This document shows, piece by piece, positions 20,352-35,300 of a DNA stretch of 64,000 nt. The stretch lies in assembly GCA_037367355.1 (NCBI GenBank), contig CM074696.1:1550001-1614000 (forward strand), given 5' to 3'. Below the pieces are notes generated by a model. The model had not been told where the DNA came from. It saw only the letters and a list, made by a program, of their open reading frames with translations, and did no database searches. A program made the position numbers and the translations under genes. This stretch comes from Neoscytalidium dimidiatum (lineage: Eukaryota > Ascomycota > Dothideomycetes > Botryosphaeriales > Botryosphaeriaceae). How positions within the stretch are numbered: position 1 is the first letter of the stretch; every line of letters starts with the position of its first letter.

Positions 20352-23300
20352 TCATGGCATAGTTCCCTTAATCTCCTCCGCCATGTCTTTGACCAACTGC
20401 TCAGCTTTTGTAATGTCCAGCAGGTCCGCATTACAAAAGACACCCATATTCAACTTCCCCCCCTTGACCGTCGCCTCAATATCAAGCGAATGCTGTGCAA
20501 ACTCGTTAGCAACTCAATCCTGAAAAAAGAGGCAGCTTCGGTAATCCACACTTACCAAATAAGCATCTCCAACCGCGTTCCTCTTCAACTCCGCAGGCAC
20601 CTCGAAAGCACTCTCGTCGCTCTTCTCCACCTTGGCCCATCCCCCCTTCAACCCTTCATTCTCCACATCCCTTATCCTCACGCCATCCTCTTCCTTCGCC
20701 CCCTCACCGCCACCTTCCGGCAGCTTCAAGAAGTTGGCGAACGAGTCCACCTTGACGCCCGTCCACCTCTCAATCTCCCACAAGCCCACGCCGGCATTCT
20801 CCACGCTCCCTATCTCTTTCAGGTCCTCCTGCACTTGCTTCGCGACATCGAAAACGGGCTTCTCGAGCGGCGCGCGCACGCGCAGCGGCACGAGGTTGAC
20901 CGTGGGCGCGGCGACCTCGGCGAGGCCGTCGATCGCGTGGCTGCGGTTGGCGAGCCAGATGCCAAAGACGACGTCCGCATTTGCCTCTGCGCTGGTCAAG
21001 CGCGAGTAGAGACGCGCGTACGCGACTAGGAAGAGGGACTGCGTGTTGACGCCCTGCTTCATGGCGGCGGCCTCGAGAGAGGCGATGGAACCACAGACGT
21101 CAGGCCTGAAGACGCTTACGCGGCCTGGCCGGGCGGATGCCGGTTGCGGAAGCTTTGCGGCCGTGGGAACGTCTTTGAGATATGTCGTCCAGAAGGCGCG
21201 GCATTTGGCGAGAGAATCCGGCGAAGCGGTTGCAGCGATGAGCGAGGGAAAAGCGGCGGGCGATGGGACGCGGGAGTCTTGTGTATTGCACAGAGATTCG
21301 AATTGTTGCATCAAAATTGGTAAGCTGACGCCGTCGTAAAGGGCGTGGTGGATCTTGAGCGTAAGGTGCCAGCTGTCGTGCTGCTTCTTGACGACGAGCT
21401 TGACGAAGGGCTGCTTGGGATTCGAGGGGATTGATTCCCATTGCTGGAGTGGTTCTCGCTCCTCTTCTGAATGCCTGGCTAGGACGTTCTTGAACTTCTG
21501 TGACACTTTGTGGATGAGTGTTCTAGTCCGAGAATGGCTACGCTTCTTCTGAGGTCTCCTGAGACTTGGAGTGTTGGTGGCTTGAAAAGCGTGTCCACCC
21601 TGCTTTAGAACGACCTGAATGAAGGGCATGTCTTGGTTTCCGCAAGCAACTAACGTCGTACGGAGGATCGGATTGGCAGAAACAAGAGCATTCCAGGCGT
21701 TTCGGATTTGCTCTTCATCAAGAGTCTCCCTGATCTGGTACTCGAACGCAGGGAACAAAAGAGATCCTTCCGTCTTCTGCCAGACAGACAGCATGTAGAC
21801 TTGGCCGGCAGTAGCTGGTAGGACTTGTTCCACATTTTCTGAGGGAATGTTCGCATCCTCCAATAGGCTGCTCACATTTACCGACTGCAGAGCGCTAGCC
21901 AGAATCTTTTCCGGAGAAGACTCGGGTGCCTCGATGCTTGTCTGACGACTCTCAACGACTTGCGCCATCTTCTCTATTGAAGCAGCACGCAGCATTTCAC
22001 TGACGCTCAACTTAATTGACCTTTTCCGCAGCAGCGATGATACCTTGATGGCGCTGATTGAGTCTAGGCCCAGATGGAACATGGTCAGGTCCTTCGTGAT
22101 CTCGGTTTTGGGGATCTTGGAGACGGTGGAGAGAATCTCCCTAATAGTCTTTTCGAGTCCAGTCAATTCGGTTGACGTACGAGTATCGTTAAGCATCTTC
22201 GCTCCATCATCTTGATTATCTGCAGTTGCAGGCGTGTCCTTGAACGCAGGCAGACCGCAGACAGACGTGCGGTTGTCTTTGTAAGAAATGACTCTTTCCT
22301 CCGGAGATTCGACGATACTTTTGACAACAGCATCGATGCGCTCTAGAAGTCCATCGGTACCAGCTTCATCGAAGACGCTCGACTTACAGGCTGTACGCCA
22401 GACGAGTTCGTCTCCGACGGCTTCCATCTCGACCGCGACTGGGTACTCCACATCAGCAGCACCACCAACAGACTCGTATAATACACCAGATGTGCCTTCA
22501 TTGTTGTCGACCGGCCTTGTTTGGAAGATGAACAACGAGTCGAAAAGGGACTTTCCACTGGTCTTGGCCATAGCCTTGGCCTTGCGGAGCGGGAAGTGCT
22601 GGAACTGTCTCATGGTGCTGATATTCTCTTGCATATATCTCAGCATTTCTTTCCTGGAGCCATGGATGATTGACCTAACGGCCACTGTGTTCATCGTTGG
22701 GAACATGACATTCTCCGCTTCCTGACTATCTCGTCCAGAAAGTACGACCCCGAAGACGAGGTCCAGCCTGCCGAGATACGAAGCCAGGACAAGCGACCAG
22801 CAGGTTTGGCCAAGAGCTTGCAAAGTAATGCCTGCGTTCTTACAGAAAGAGCGAAGAGTCCCGACAGAAATAGATCCAGTACGTTCCTTGCGATAGACCT
22901 CCAAGTCAGTGCTGAGGTCCTGCACGCGGCCGTGAGAGAGCAGTCCGCTCGGCGCTCCACCGAGGAAATCACGCCAGAAGTTCGCAGCCCTGTCTCCAGA
23001 AGCATTCAAAATGTCTTCAAGGATATGGTCGTATGCTGGTCGGGCCACGGCACTACCCACGTAGGCGCTCTGGACATCGCTGTGAAGAAGACCCAAAGAC
23101 CAGCCGTCGTACAAAGCGTGCGCGATGGACAGAGTAAGGAAGTTCTCTGTTGCGGTGCGGATGATAGATAGCTGGAATAGGTCCGTCTTGCCTCCCTTCT
23201 CCGCAGTTTCGACCCTGATGTTGTCCAAGACGGCGTCAATGTCTGCTTGAGATGCCACTTCAATATCCCTAATTACCAGGTCTTGTGGCTTGTACACAAT

Positions 23301-26300
23301 CTGGGCAAACGACAAGTCAAGATCTGGGTCATCCACCTCTTCGAAGGCTGTGCGCAGAACAGCAGAACTGCGGAAGACATTCACCCAAGCCGCCTTCAAC
23401 TTTTCGAGATCGATACCAGGCACTATTTTCAAAACGTCATGGTTGAAATAGTGGTGGAAATCTGAAGACAGCATCTCTGCAACCATGGCTTCTTGAAGCG
23501 GTGTGACGGGAAGGATTCTCTCCACCTTCTCTAAATCAATATTGCTCCTGTTGCGGAAGTGATCCGTGAGCCTGGTCTGCTGGCTCTCAAGGTTGGCACC
23601 CGGAGTGACAGTTTGATCATCGATTATCTTCTCTGAAACCTCCCGGGCCATTCTTGGAATAGTCAGAGCGCGCATGATTTGGCTGACGGGAAGGTTAATT
23701 CCGCTTTTCTTGAGTCGTGAAGAGAGCTTGATCGCATCTATGCTGTCTAGGCCGAACTCAAAGATTGTTGTGTGCTCATCGACTTCAGCAGGTTCGATAC
23801 CGGCAAGAGTTGCAATTTCTTCCTGGAGATGTCGGGCAACGGGAGTCCATTCAAATCCTTCGATTCCATTGACGTAACCATTCGTATGGCCGTTCACGCC
23901 ATTTATCTCTACGGGAACGCTGGATTGAATGTCGCCTACGGCGTCGGAGATAGGCGCTTCGGGGTTCTGGAGCAGGTTGCTGAGCGCTGTCTTAAATTCG
24001 GACAGCAGGGCAGTCAACGTTGACTGGTCGGCAATGTGTCCCTGCGCAACAAGGGTCAAACCTAGTGACCCATCTAGCTTTTGCTCAACTTCAAGAGCAA
24101 GTGGATAATCAGCTTCAGGATGGTCCTCAAGCAACTTCCAGAGTGTCTTGTCCGGTTCGCTGTCATCGAGTTCCTTCTGGAACACAAACAGCGTATCGAA
24201 CAGAGGCTGGTTCGGAGAATGCTTGCACCACTTCATAACGTCGCGGAGCGGAGTGTGCTGGTATGGGAGGGCAGAAGTGTTGAAGTCGTGGCATCTGCGC
24301 ACGACTTGAGCCCAATTGTCATCCTTTGCAAAGCGGAGGTGGAAAGGAATGGTATTGAACATCGGCCCAATAGTGTTTTCAGCACCTTCCAAGTCAATTG
24401 ATCTTCCAGACACAACCAGTCCAAGAGTAATTGATCCCCTGAAGTGCTTTTGGAGAACAGAGGCCCAGGATGCTTGAACCAGGGCCTGGTGAGTGACGTC
24501 AAGCCTTCTCCTCGTGCTCTCAAACGCTTGCAATCCCGGGATGGACGCCTGGATTGTCGCATCTGTCACCTGTGGACTAGAGATAAGGCTTGGCATGAGA
24601 CAGGATTGGGCCGAGGAGAGATGAGTTGTCCAGAAAGACTGGGCCTCTGGCGAGTTCCGCAGAGGACCGTAGGGTAGGACTTCAAGGAAATTAGGACCGA
24701 AATCAATGTTCCGCTCTCCGCTGTACGCCTGCTCCACTTTTTGGAGCAGCATTGGCAAACTAGAACCATCATACAACACATGCATGATGTGCAAGGATAA
24801 TACCTTCTTTCCAGGAGCCATAGCGGTGATAAGCTCGAACGGTCTCTGGAGTTTGTCCCGGTTCTGAGACCACCACTTCAATTTTCGAGTGCCAAGGTAA
24901 TCGTCAATCTCATCGGGGTTCGTCACGGAAGCTTCAACCCAAGGCATGGGCTGATCTCGAAGAACAACTTGAATGTAGCCGTTGTCTGTAGGAATGAAGC
25001 GAGCCCGCAAGGTCTGGACAGAGTGGAAGGCAACCTCCCATGCTTCTCGCAGTCTCACCAAATCAACATCTTCGGCTAGCTCAAACTTGAAAGTGGCAAA
25101 GTAGACAGGCTTGTCACTCTCCAGAGACCGTGAAATGATCCCTTGCTGAAGCGGAGAGCAGGGCGCGATACCCTCAATCTTGTCTTGCTGCACGCCCAGG
25201 GAACGTGCTGCAATCATCTTGTACTGATGCTGACATGCGGAGATGATTTGTTTTGCTGCCAGAATTGCATTTCTATTGGACGATGCGGTACTATCCGTAG
25301 CAGTCAATGCTTTAGCAAGGCGGTTGATCGCAGGGTTTTTCATGATAACGGAGGCCTGTGCGTTGCGAAAACCTGCCTTGCGCAGCGCTCCTGCAAAACC
25401 GATCACGGAAATTGAATCAAGGCCAAGCTCGAAGATACTTGAGGTCCTCGAGATGTTGTTGTCATCAACTGAAGCCATGGAAGCAAGGACTTCGGCAATC
25501 TTCTTTTCTTCGGCGGACGAAAGAGCACCATCGCCCTCAGCTGAGGTTGAAATTGCCTGGAGTTGCTCTGGACTGAGGGACGCATAGAGCTCTTTCAATT
25601 GTTTGCTGTCGGCTTTATTATTCGGAGACAGTGGCATGGAGGTAAGAGGGATAAAGTGAGTGGGAACCATGTAGACTGGGAGCTTCGAGCGACAGGCCTC
25701 TGCAGCAACTTGCATGGCATCTCGACCATTCTGACTGATTTCTGGCTTTTGTTTCTTGACGATAATGGACTTCGTCACAATAAAGCTAACGAGCTGATCC
25801 TTTTGTTGCTTGGGATGTTTAAGGACAAGAGTGGCAACGTCCATGACTTGAGCTTCCGATTGGTTGATGACACTGTTGATTTCGCCAATCTCCAGGCGCT
25901 GCCCACGAAGCTTGACTTGGTCATCAGCACGGCCGAGGAAGTCGAAAGATCCATCGTGTAAGATGCGGACTAGATCACCGGTGCGATACACCTTCTCACC
26001 AAATTCCTCGAGGTAGGGGAACTTCTCGTTGGTGAGATCCGGGCGGTTGAGGTAGCCTTTACCCACAAGTTTCCCGGAAACACACAGCTCTCCAACAGCT
26101 CCCCGTAATACAGGAACATTAGTCTTCGGCCTGAAAACAAAAGATCCCACGTTGTCAAACTGAGGACCAATGTTCGAAGGCTTTCCGTTGTCCGGGACAC
26201 GCGGGAACATGGTGACACCAATAGTTGCTTCTGTTGGCCCATATCCATTGTGGATGACCTCGTATTTTCCCCAAGCATCAAGAATTTCTTGCTTCAGAGC

Positions 26301-29300
26301 TTCTCCTCCGGTAATGAACACGCCCTTTGTTAAGGTTGGTACATCCTCAGGCTGCAGGATCCTGGCCAAACTGGGTGTCAAGTCGATATGAGTGATGCCG
26401 AGAGCGGAAATAGCTGCAGCAAGATCCTCGAATATGAGATCTCGGGGAGCGGAAACAAGGCGGATACCCTCCGACCATGTCCAATACTGCTCAAGGACTG
26501 AAACGTCGAAGTGGAACGAGGCAAACTGCAGCCATCTTGAGTCAGCGTCCCAGCGAGGATAGAATAGCCTCGAGAAGGCCAGCATTGCCTGAACAGCGTT
26601 TTCGTGGGTGAGTTCGCAACCCTTTGGAGTCCCCGTGGTACCCGAAGTATAAAGGCAATAGCTAAGATCTTGCGGTGTGACTGCTCTTGACAGGCGAGGT
26701 CTCTCCGGTGACAGTCTTGTATAGTCGACTTCATCCAAGTTGACAATTGGCACGTTGACCTGACCCTGTAGTGCTTCAGTCTGGGCTTTCATGGACACAA
26801 CCATACCAGCCTTGGAGTCTTGAGTGATGAATGCTTTCCGGGCAACTGGTGCGCCAGGATCTAGGGCAACATAAGCGCATCCGGCCTTGAGGATTCCAAG
26901 GATGCCAAATGACGCTTCTGGGCACTTGTCAAAACAGACGGCGATGAGTGCGCCAGGCTCAATGCCACTATCCTTGAGAAGGTTGGCAATCTTATTACCC
27001 TCGGAATCCAGTTGCTTGTACGTCCAGCACTTGCTGCTGACTTTGCCATTGTCGATCTCGGTTGCGAACTCGAAAGCAATCTTGTCAGGGTATTTACGAG
27101 CACTCCGTTCCACGAATTCATGGAGAAGAGCGACGTCTGTTGCAATCTCTCTTTCCTTTGGCGGCGTTATGGACAAAAGATCTGGGAAATTCCTCAAGGT
27201 ATCGTCTGCTTGTCCATTCGGGTTGAAAATCAAATCCAGCAATATACGATCCAATTGATCCAGGATCAACTTAGCCTGTCCCTCGGGAACGCGGTCAGAT
27301 CGGTAGGTGATTCTAAACTCGAGCCTATCGGCCTCTGTAGGCTCAAGTTCAATGGACACCGCGGCATCTACAGTTGCATCTTCGTCGACAAGCGTCCAGT
27401 GGTTCTTGGTATCGCCCTCGCCGGAAAGCTTTTGGTATGCAAAGATGGTGTCAAACAAGGCTTCGTCGGGATGACCGGTCCACCGTTGGATCTTGGTCAG
27501 AGGTGTAAACTGGTGTTTGCGGACTGCACTGTTGAAAGCCATCATGTTGTCGAGAAGAAGCCGGTTGTTGGAACTGTTACGAGCCGGTAGAGGGACTGTA
27601 GTGATGCATGGGAAGGCAACAGACACCGCATTTTCCTCATTGCGGCCAGAATATACAACACCGAAGGTAGCAGCCTCTTCGCCAATGTATGCAGACAGAA
27701 GACGGGCCCAAGCTGCCTGACCGGCAGCCTGCATTGAAATTCCAGATTCGCGACAGCCTGCTTCGAGCTGACTCTGGTGCCGAGAGCACGTTTTAGACAA
27801 GACAAGGATTCGGCCTTCCTTAACGCGGAGCGGAGTCATACTCGGGAAAGCGTTGATGAACACATCATTGCTCATTTCTTCCCAGAAGCGCTTGCACTCG
27901 TCATTCCCATCACTGCTGGATGTGAGAATAGAGCTCAATACTGGCTCAAAAGATGGGGCAGCAGGCTCTCTCTCATAAACACAGTAAGCAGCAAGGTCAT
28001 CCAGCAGGATTCGGATACTCTGTGCATCGTACAGGGAATGGAGAATGGACAAGTGGATAGAGACAGCATGCGCGCCCTCCACCAGCAGCACGCGGAAAGC
28101 GCTCTTCTGTAGATCATTCAATACTTCTTGTCTGGATTTTTCGCGCCAGGTCCGGATTCTTGCTTGAATATTCTCAGAGTCCTGCAACTTGGAGATCGGT
28201 AAGGTTGTAGCATTGAAGGAGTAAGATACCATGGCGAATGGGAACTGAGAGTCGTTGACATGTACGAATCCAGACCGCAAGATCTCATGTCTCTTAAAGA
28301 GCATGAGTAAAGCTTGTTCCATGCGCTCTAACGATATGCCCTCAAAATTGTAGTGCATATAATTGAAGTACATCTTTCCTTCCGAATGTAGGAACTGCGA
28401 GGTCATGCCAGCCTGGAGGGGAGTGCAAGGGCGCACAGAGACCACATTAGAGGCGTCGGCGCCCAGATCTTGGCAGATGATAGATCTGTACCGCTCCTCA
28501 AACTTCCTGAAGTCGAACTTTTGTTCTGCCGGGTATTGAGCCATCCCGTTCTGCAAAATGACAGCAAGATCTGCGCAGGTAGGGCGTTCAAGAACATCAG
28601 ATGCAGTGACCTTTAGACCCTTTTTACGCAAGGTTGCTGCGACTTGTACGGCACTGATACTGTCGAGGCCGAGCTGATAGATAGTCGTGTTTAAGCCAAT
28701 ATTCTCAGAGTCAACCTTGGAGATGTGCGCCAGTGCAGCTCGAATGTCGAGCTCGACTTGAATCCAATCTCTCTCATCTTTGATAGGCGATGCATCTTGG
28801 CTTGCTTCCTCGGACTCTTGGAAAATTCTTTTGAGTGTTCTCTTATCGACCTTTCCAGCAGCAGAAAGGGGAATGCTTTCAAGCAAGATGATGAACTTGG
28901 GCACCATGTAGGCAGGCAGCTTCTCAGCGGCGGCATTCCTGACCTGGGCCTTGATCCCGCTCGGATCGAGCGAATCTTTGTTTGCACCAACAGCTAAGAA
29001 AGCAACGATCTGTTCCTTGGAATCATCTGAGGCTCGAAGGACTTGTGTGCTCACACTCTTGATCGCCGGGTGGGAATCGCGAATGACTGCGCTGATCTCG
29101 CCCAACTCAACGCGTAGACCGCGGATCTTGACCTGATCATCGGCACGTCCAACGAACTCAAACGTACCATTGGCGAGCATCCGAACAACATCGCCCGACT
29201 TGTAGAATCGTTGACCGTAACGGAAAACAAATCGGGACCGACTCAATCCGTCATTGGCATGGTACTCGCGGGCAACCTGAGATCCACCTATGTATAGCTC

Positions 29301-32300
29301 ACCGACGCCGAATATAGGAAGAGTTGTTGAGCCGTCTCGAGACTGAACGATGAAACTCGTGGTAGGGAATGGCTTGCCGATGACAGAGGATTTAATCTCC
29401 TTGCTTACAGGGAAAATCGTGACACAGAAAGCAGCTTCAGTTGGGCCGTAGGAGTTGACAAGCTTTCCGGCCCAGCGGTCAACGAGTTCCTGTGGCATGG
29501 CCTCTCCAATACAATACAGGTATTTCAATGATGGAACAGCCTCTTGCGGTAAGCTGAGAGCTACAGAGGGAGTCAAGTCTGCTAGAGTAATTTGCATAGC
29601 ATTGATGATACCCGGTGTATCGTTGAGCATGGTCGGCTGCTCAGCTGCGCACAGCGTGAATCCAAAGGTCCAAGCAAGGAAGCAGTCGTAGTAACACATA
29701 TCGAATGTAACAGCGGCGAACTGGAGTAAACGAGATCCCAAGTCCCATGAAATGATTGTCCTGGACGCCTCGACAGTTTGCACAGGATTGCGGTGTTCGA
29801 CACTGACAGCCTTTGGCGTTCCGGTAGAGCCTGAAGTGTAGAGTCTGTAAGCAAGGTGCTCTGGCTTCAAGCCCTTGACGTTCGGATTGTGTGTGGGAAG
29901 GCTTCCAAGAGAATCAATCGGCAAGATAGTTGTACTGCCACACCATGTGGTATCCACCCAGGAATTCGAAATGACAACTTTAGCCCCAAGTTCCTGCAGC
30001 ATGAATTGTTTTCGAGACACGGGAAGATTTCCATCAATTGGTGTGAATGCAGCTCCAGCTTTGAGTACAGCAAGCACGCTGGCATAGTATTGTGGAGATT
30101 TCGGGATGCAAATAGGAACAGCATCATCGAAAGAGATACCGTGTTCGAGGAGAGCATGGGCAATCTGGTTAGAAATCTGGTTTAGCTCGCTGAAAGTCCA
30201 CTGGCCGCGGCTATTGTCTGCATGTTGAAAATCAAGCGCTATAGCGTGCGGGGTTAACTCAGCGGTATGTTCGAAACCAGAATGGAGAAAAGGTCCAGCC
30301 CGTGGTGTGAGTGTGGCGAAATCGAGATTACTTGCGGAAACCAAACTGCTGGCCAGGGGAACAATATTTGAGTATTGGGCAGACGGGTATTGGGTACAGG
30401 ATCTTAGCGCAGAGGCGTAGGTCTCGAAAATAATGCGGATGTCGTTCTTGGCGACGAAAGCTCTACAGGTGACAGCATTAGCATCAGTACAAAAAGGAAC
30501 TAATCGTGAGCGTACTCGTGGAAATGCAAAATCAGAGCAAGGGTATCATTGCTTCGATCAGGAACAAGCTCGCAAACAAGCGGGAACTAGTGACCATTAG
30601 TGCTTGCTACGATTTGGCATTCTGCGGGAACTTACATCCATCTCTCCAAGGTCTTCCTCTAAACACCAAATCTCTTCGTCAAGGTAGTAGGCAGACTGCT
30701 GTAGAATAAAAAGGGTATCAAACAAGCGGGAACCATCATTGCTAATTTTTGCCTGGATGCGACGAAGGGGTGTCAACTGGTAGGGCAGAATCTCTGCGTT
30801 AAACGTAGAGAGATGCTGAATCAAGTCACTGTTTTTGCTGATAGCGCTTAGGTCTACTCTGACTGGCAAAGTGTTGAAACATGGTGCCACGAGTCTGTCA
30901 AGGCCACCTATCGGCAGAGTGCGTCCACTGACAACGTTGCCAAAGCAGAGGTCAGTCTCGCCTGTGTAGAGAGACAGAATCTTCGTCCAAGCGGCTTGCC
31001 CGAGGGCCAAAAGAGAGCATGAAAGTTTGCGGCAATCGGCCTCCAACCCACTTAGCGAGAATGGCAAATTCTCACTGAAGACGGAGTGCTGAGTCTTAAT
31101 CTTGCGGACGGAGCCTGATAAACCAGTGAGATCCGGGAAGGATGTTGGCTCAAGGCCACTGAGACGAGAAGACCAAAATTCGTCCGTCTCTGCAGAGCGT
31201 ACTTGGATCATCTGCTCCAAGAATGGTTCAAATGGCGCCGCAGGTGGGAGCTCTTTGCCTTGATACAGCTGCTCCACCTCAGCCATCAGTTGCCCCATCG
31301 CAGCACCATCATACAGTGCATGATGGCAGCAGAAAAGTAAATATTTGGAGTCTCTCGACGAAACAATTGCCAAGTGGAGTGGTGGCTGAGCCGGTTGGCT
31401 GATGTCCGGAATGATTGAATTGACGTATTGATCAATTTCGGCGCTCAGCTCGGATTCACTCACGTTGATATTGTCCCAGCGAGGCTCACTTTTCTCGAGA
31501 ACTATTTGCGCAAATGCGTACTGAGGATGATCTGTGGCCACAAAGCAGGTCCGAAGGATTTCATGCCTCTTAAACATAAGATCCCAGCATTCTCGAAGTC
31601 GAGAGAAGTCACCTTTGACTTTGAAGAGCATCTTATTGAAGTAAGTAGCAGCGTCGGGAGACTCTGTCGCAGATAGCATCGCTTCCTGCAAAGGACTGCA
31701 CGGTAAGACCTTCGAAATGGCGACTTGCTTCTCGTTGAAAATAGCAAGGATCTGATCCTTGGTGGCAGCATCGAAGACAGAAGCCGGATCAACTGTTGGA
31801 TGATTTGTCTGTAAATCCGGCACCTGCTGAGGAATGGACTTCGCCAATTGCGAAACACTGGCGTTCTTGAGAATCTCTGAGACGGGTATTCTTGGTAATC
31901 CAACGTCTTTGAGGCAGGTCGACAATGATATGGCAGAAATAGAGTCCAATCCGTAGGCGAAAAAGGAAGCCTGTCTCTTTATCTCGCCCAGGGGCACTTT
32001 GGTGACCAACGCCAATATGCTGGCTATTTGGCGCTCAATCTGGGACCATTCGCCTGCATCTTCCATCTCGTCAGACTTTCGAGACACAGAATCGATGAAG
32101 TCCGAGCCTAACTGTTGGTACATGGCAGTAAGTTTACGCTTATCCGTCTTACCCTGCACCGTCATCGGGATAGAAGAGACAGGAACCAAGGAATTTGGCA
32201 GCATATATGCCAGAAGCTTGTTTGCCAAGTGCTCGAAGACTCCGGCCACCGTCTTTTGCGTCGCATCATCGTTGGCGAGAATTCTACTTTCGGATGAAGA

Positions 32301-35300
32301 AGTCTCAGCGGGAACCCAGAAAGACACCAATTGCTGGGCGGATCTATTCTGAATGCCCATCAATAATGTGACGCAGTCAGTAACGTTTGGTGAATCTAGG
32401 ATGCAGCTGTTGATCTCGCCTAGCTCGATACGCTGGCCTCGGAGCTTGACCTGATCGTCCGAACGACCGGTGAACAGAATAGATCCATCAGGACAGAGAC
32501 GGCCCATGTCTCCACTCCTATATATGCGACCAAACTTCGGGTGCTCAATTATCCTCTTCGCCGTAAGATCAGGCATGTTAAGATAACCGCGGAAAACCTG
32601 GTCTCCACCAAAGCAAAGCTCACCAACACCGCCCCTCGGAATGAATATATCTTTCGATTCATCCATGACAAATGCAGACGTGTTCGTGAATGGGGCACCA
32701 ATGTTATTGATCAAATCATCTTCAGTAACCCTCGGACGAACAGTGCAAATGTTGGTTGTCTCAGACGGCCCATAACCCTGGTAGAGGCCCTTTCCCGCCC
32801 ACGTTCTCTTGACGTGTTCGGTGACTGCTTCACCTGCAGTAACAAGGAACTTCACATCAGGAACATTTTCAGGGTTTACCAAAGCTGCCACAGTCGGTGT
32901 GAAGCTAAGATGCGTGATACCCATTTGGCGGATAGCAAGCTCCATGTCCTGGAAAAGATCGTCCTTGGTCGCTGAGCACAGACACATGCCGGCATACCAC
33001 GAAAAGAAAATCTCGAAGACGGACACATCGAAGGCTTGTGAGCAAGACTGGAGAAGACGGGATCCCTCTGGGGATGGGTAGATCTCGGAGAGAACCTTCA
33101 AGTTGCTCATGAGGTTGTCTTGGGTAACCAATACGCCCTTGGGAGTTCCGGTGCTGCCGGAGGTGAAGACTCCGTACGCAAGATGCGATCCATCATAAGG
33201 CACGCTAGGGTTTTTGTTGCTGAAATCTTGTAGATCGAGCTTGTCCACTTCAAGGATATTCCGATTTCCCAGTGAGCGAAGGTCAGCAAGGCAGTCGCTT
33301 TTTGTCAGGCACGTCGAGATTTGTGCTTCCTCGAGGATGAACCTTATTCTTTCCAAGGGGGTTTCTGGTGTAATTGGAACATATCCGGCCCCAGCTTTCA
33401 AGGTCGCAAGAACCGAGACGTAAAGATCTACGGATTTTTCCATACAGATGCAGACAAGCTGATCTGGCATCGTGTTCTGAGAAATGAGTAAGTTGGCCAA
33501 CTGGTTCGCCCTTGTATTCAGCTCTTTGTAGGAGAGCGTCGTTGTCTTGATACCTTCGGCAGAGATGTTGGAACTGAATGCGACCGCCGGGGCATGTGGG
33601 GTTTGCACGCTTCTGGTTTCAACCGCGTGTGCGGGGCCAGTAACGATGTCCTCATGCTTGAAGTCCGCGTTTTCGATAGACAGCACGGACTGGTCCAAGT
33701 GTTCCAGAGAGTCTGCAAGCTCTGCGTCAAGATTTTGCACGAAGTGGTTGACAAGCTGATCAATCTGCGAGATGATTACGTCCACTTGTGATTTGGGAAG
33801 AACAGCGGGATCGTATGTTGCGCGTGACAGAATGTCGCTTGACCGAGGCTCAAATTCAAGAGTTAACTTGAATTCGAGCTGATCCGCACCGTCAACTTGT
33901 TGAACCGAACCGTCAACGTTTCCACCACTGTGAAGGCTCTCTTGCCATACGAGAAGAATATCAAAAAGAGGGCTACCGGGAGCCAATCCGCAAGCCTTCT
34001 TGACATCGCGAAGTGGGAGCTCGCAGTGGTTTAGCATCGCACGATTAAGGTCGTGAATATGCAGTAACAGGTCCTTGATCGTGAGAGAGTAAGACACATC
34101 CAGCCGAAGTGGAAGCGTGGCAATGCACGGACCGATAATTTCCTCAATGCCAGAAACAGGAATCGTGCGTCCAGAGGTGACAGTTCCAAATGTGACATCG
34201 CTGTTGTTGAAGTAAAGGCTGACCAAATATGCAAGGGCGGCCTGGAAAAAGACCTGGGGATTGATCTTCAGTGCCGCTGCATGCTCTCGAAGGCCTTCAG
34301 AGGATATTGAGAGAGTCCTATGAGTAGCCGCGAGTCCCTCCGAAGGTACTTTTTTGCCGTTGAAATTTGGGAGAGGAGTGTAAGCGTAGCCATCCAGCTG
34401 CTTCTTCCAGTATTCCAGTGATGGCTCGAGATCAGCCGTACCCAGCGAAGCGAAGTGGGCAGCTACATTCTGGAACTGTGGTCTTTCCGGTGCACTTCCG
34501 CCAGCAACTAAAATATTTAAGTCCGATACAATGAGGTCCATGGACCATCCGTCGTATAGAGCATGAGGGATTTGGAAGAGTATCCTTGTAGAATCGTTAG
34601 AAGAACTAATCTGGAACTTGAGGGGCCGGAGCAGCGACTGAGGTGAGCGGAGCTGGTAATCCCTCTCGAACTCAGTGACCTCGATTAGTTGGTCATCCGC
34701 AAGCTCTGACCAAACCACTTGAGCATACGAATAAGAAGACCCAGCGAGACTGTGAAACCCAGAGCGTAATATCCCGTTTCTCTTGGCAAGCTCTTTCAGC
34801 CAGCTTTTCACGTCGTGAACGCTGCAAAGCTGCTTGATCTCGATCTCAACCCAATTACAGTAAGCTTTCGGGTTTATTGCAGTTTCGGCAAGCAGCGCAG
34901 TCTGCAAAGGCGTGCAACCGAGTATATCCTCGATGTCAGACTCCCTGGATGACAAGTCGTGCGACTCTAGCGCAGTGCGTTTAAGGTCCGCGAAGACTTC
35001 GCTTGGTGATCTCGAAGGCTCATTAGAGATCTGATGCCTTTTTAGGAACATGCTGAGAGAAGCAGCATCGCGCGCAGAAAGAACATCAACAGCACCCACA
35101 GAGTATCCGGAAGATCTAAGTAATGATGCTACGCGAATGGCCTTCAACGAGTCGAGGCCTAAAGCAGCGAGGTTGCTTGTCGGATAGACGGTCTCCTGAA
35201 GAATGTTGCTGAACGAGTCACAGACAAGGCTCTCCATGTCATCCGCATGTTCTTTCCGGGTGAACTGGTCGGATTCCTGCTTGTTCTTGTAACTGGCTTC

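Noticed and set aside
20490..20540. Acceptor at the TTTTTTCAG just after the last NRPS donor
   Set aside because: It would leave an intron of only about 36 nt and run into an in-frame TGA. The GCTAAC branch-like sequence points to the CAG ending at 20493, which keeps frame.
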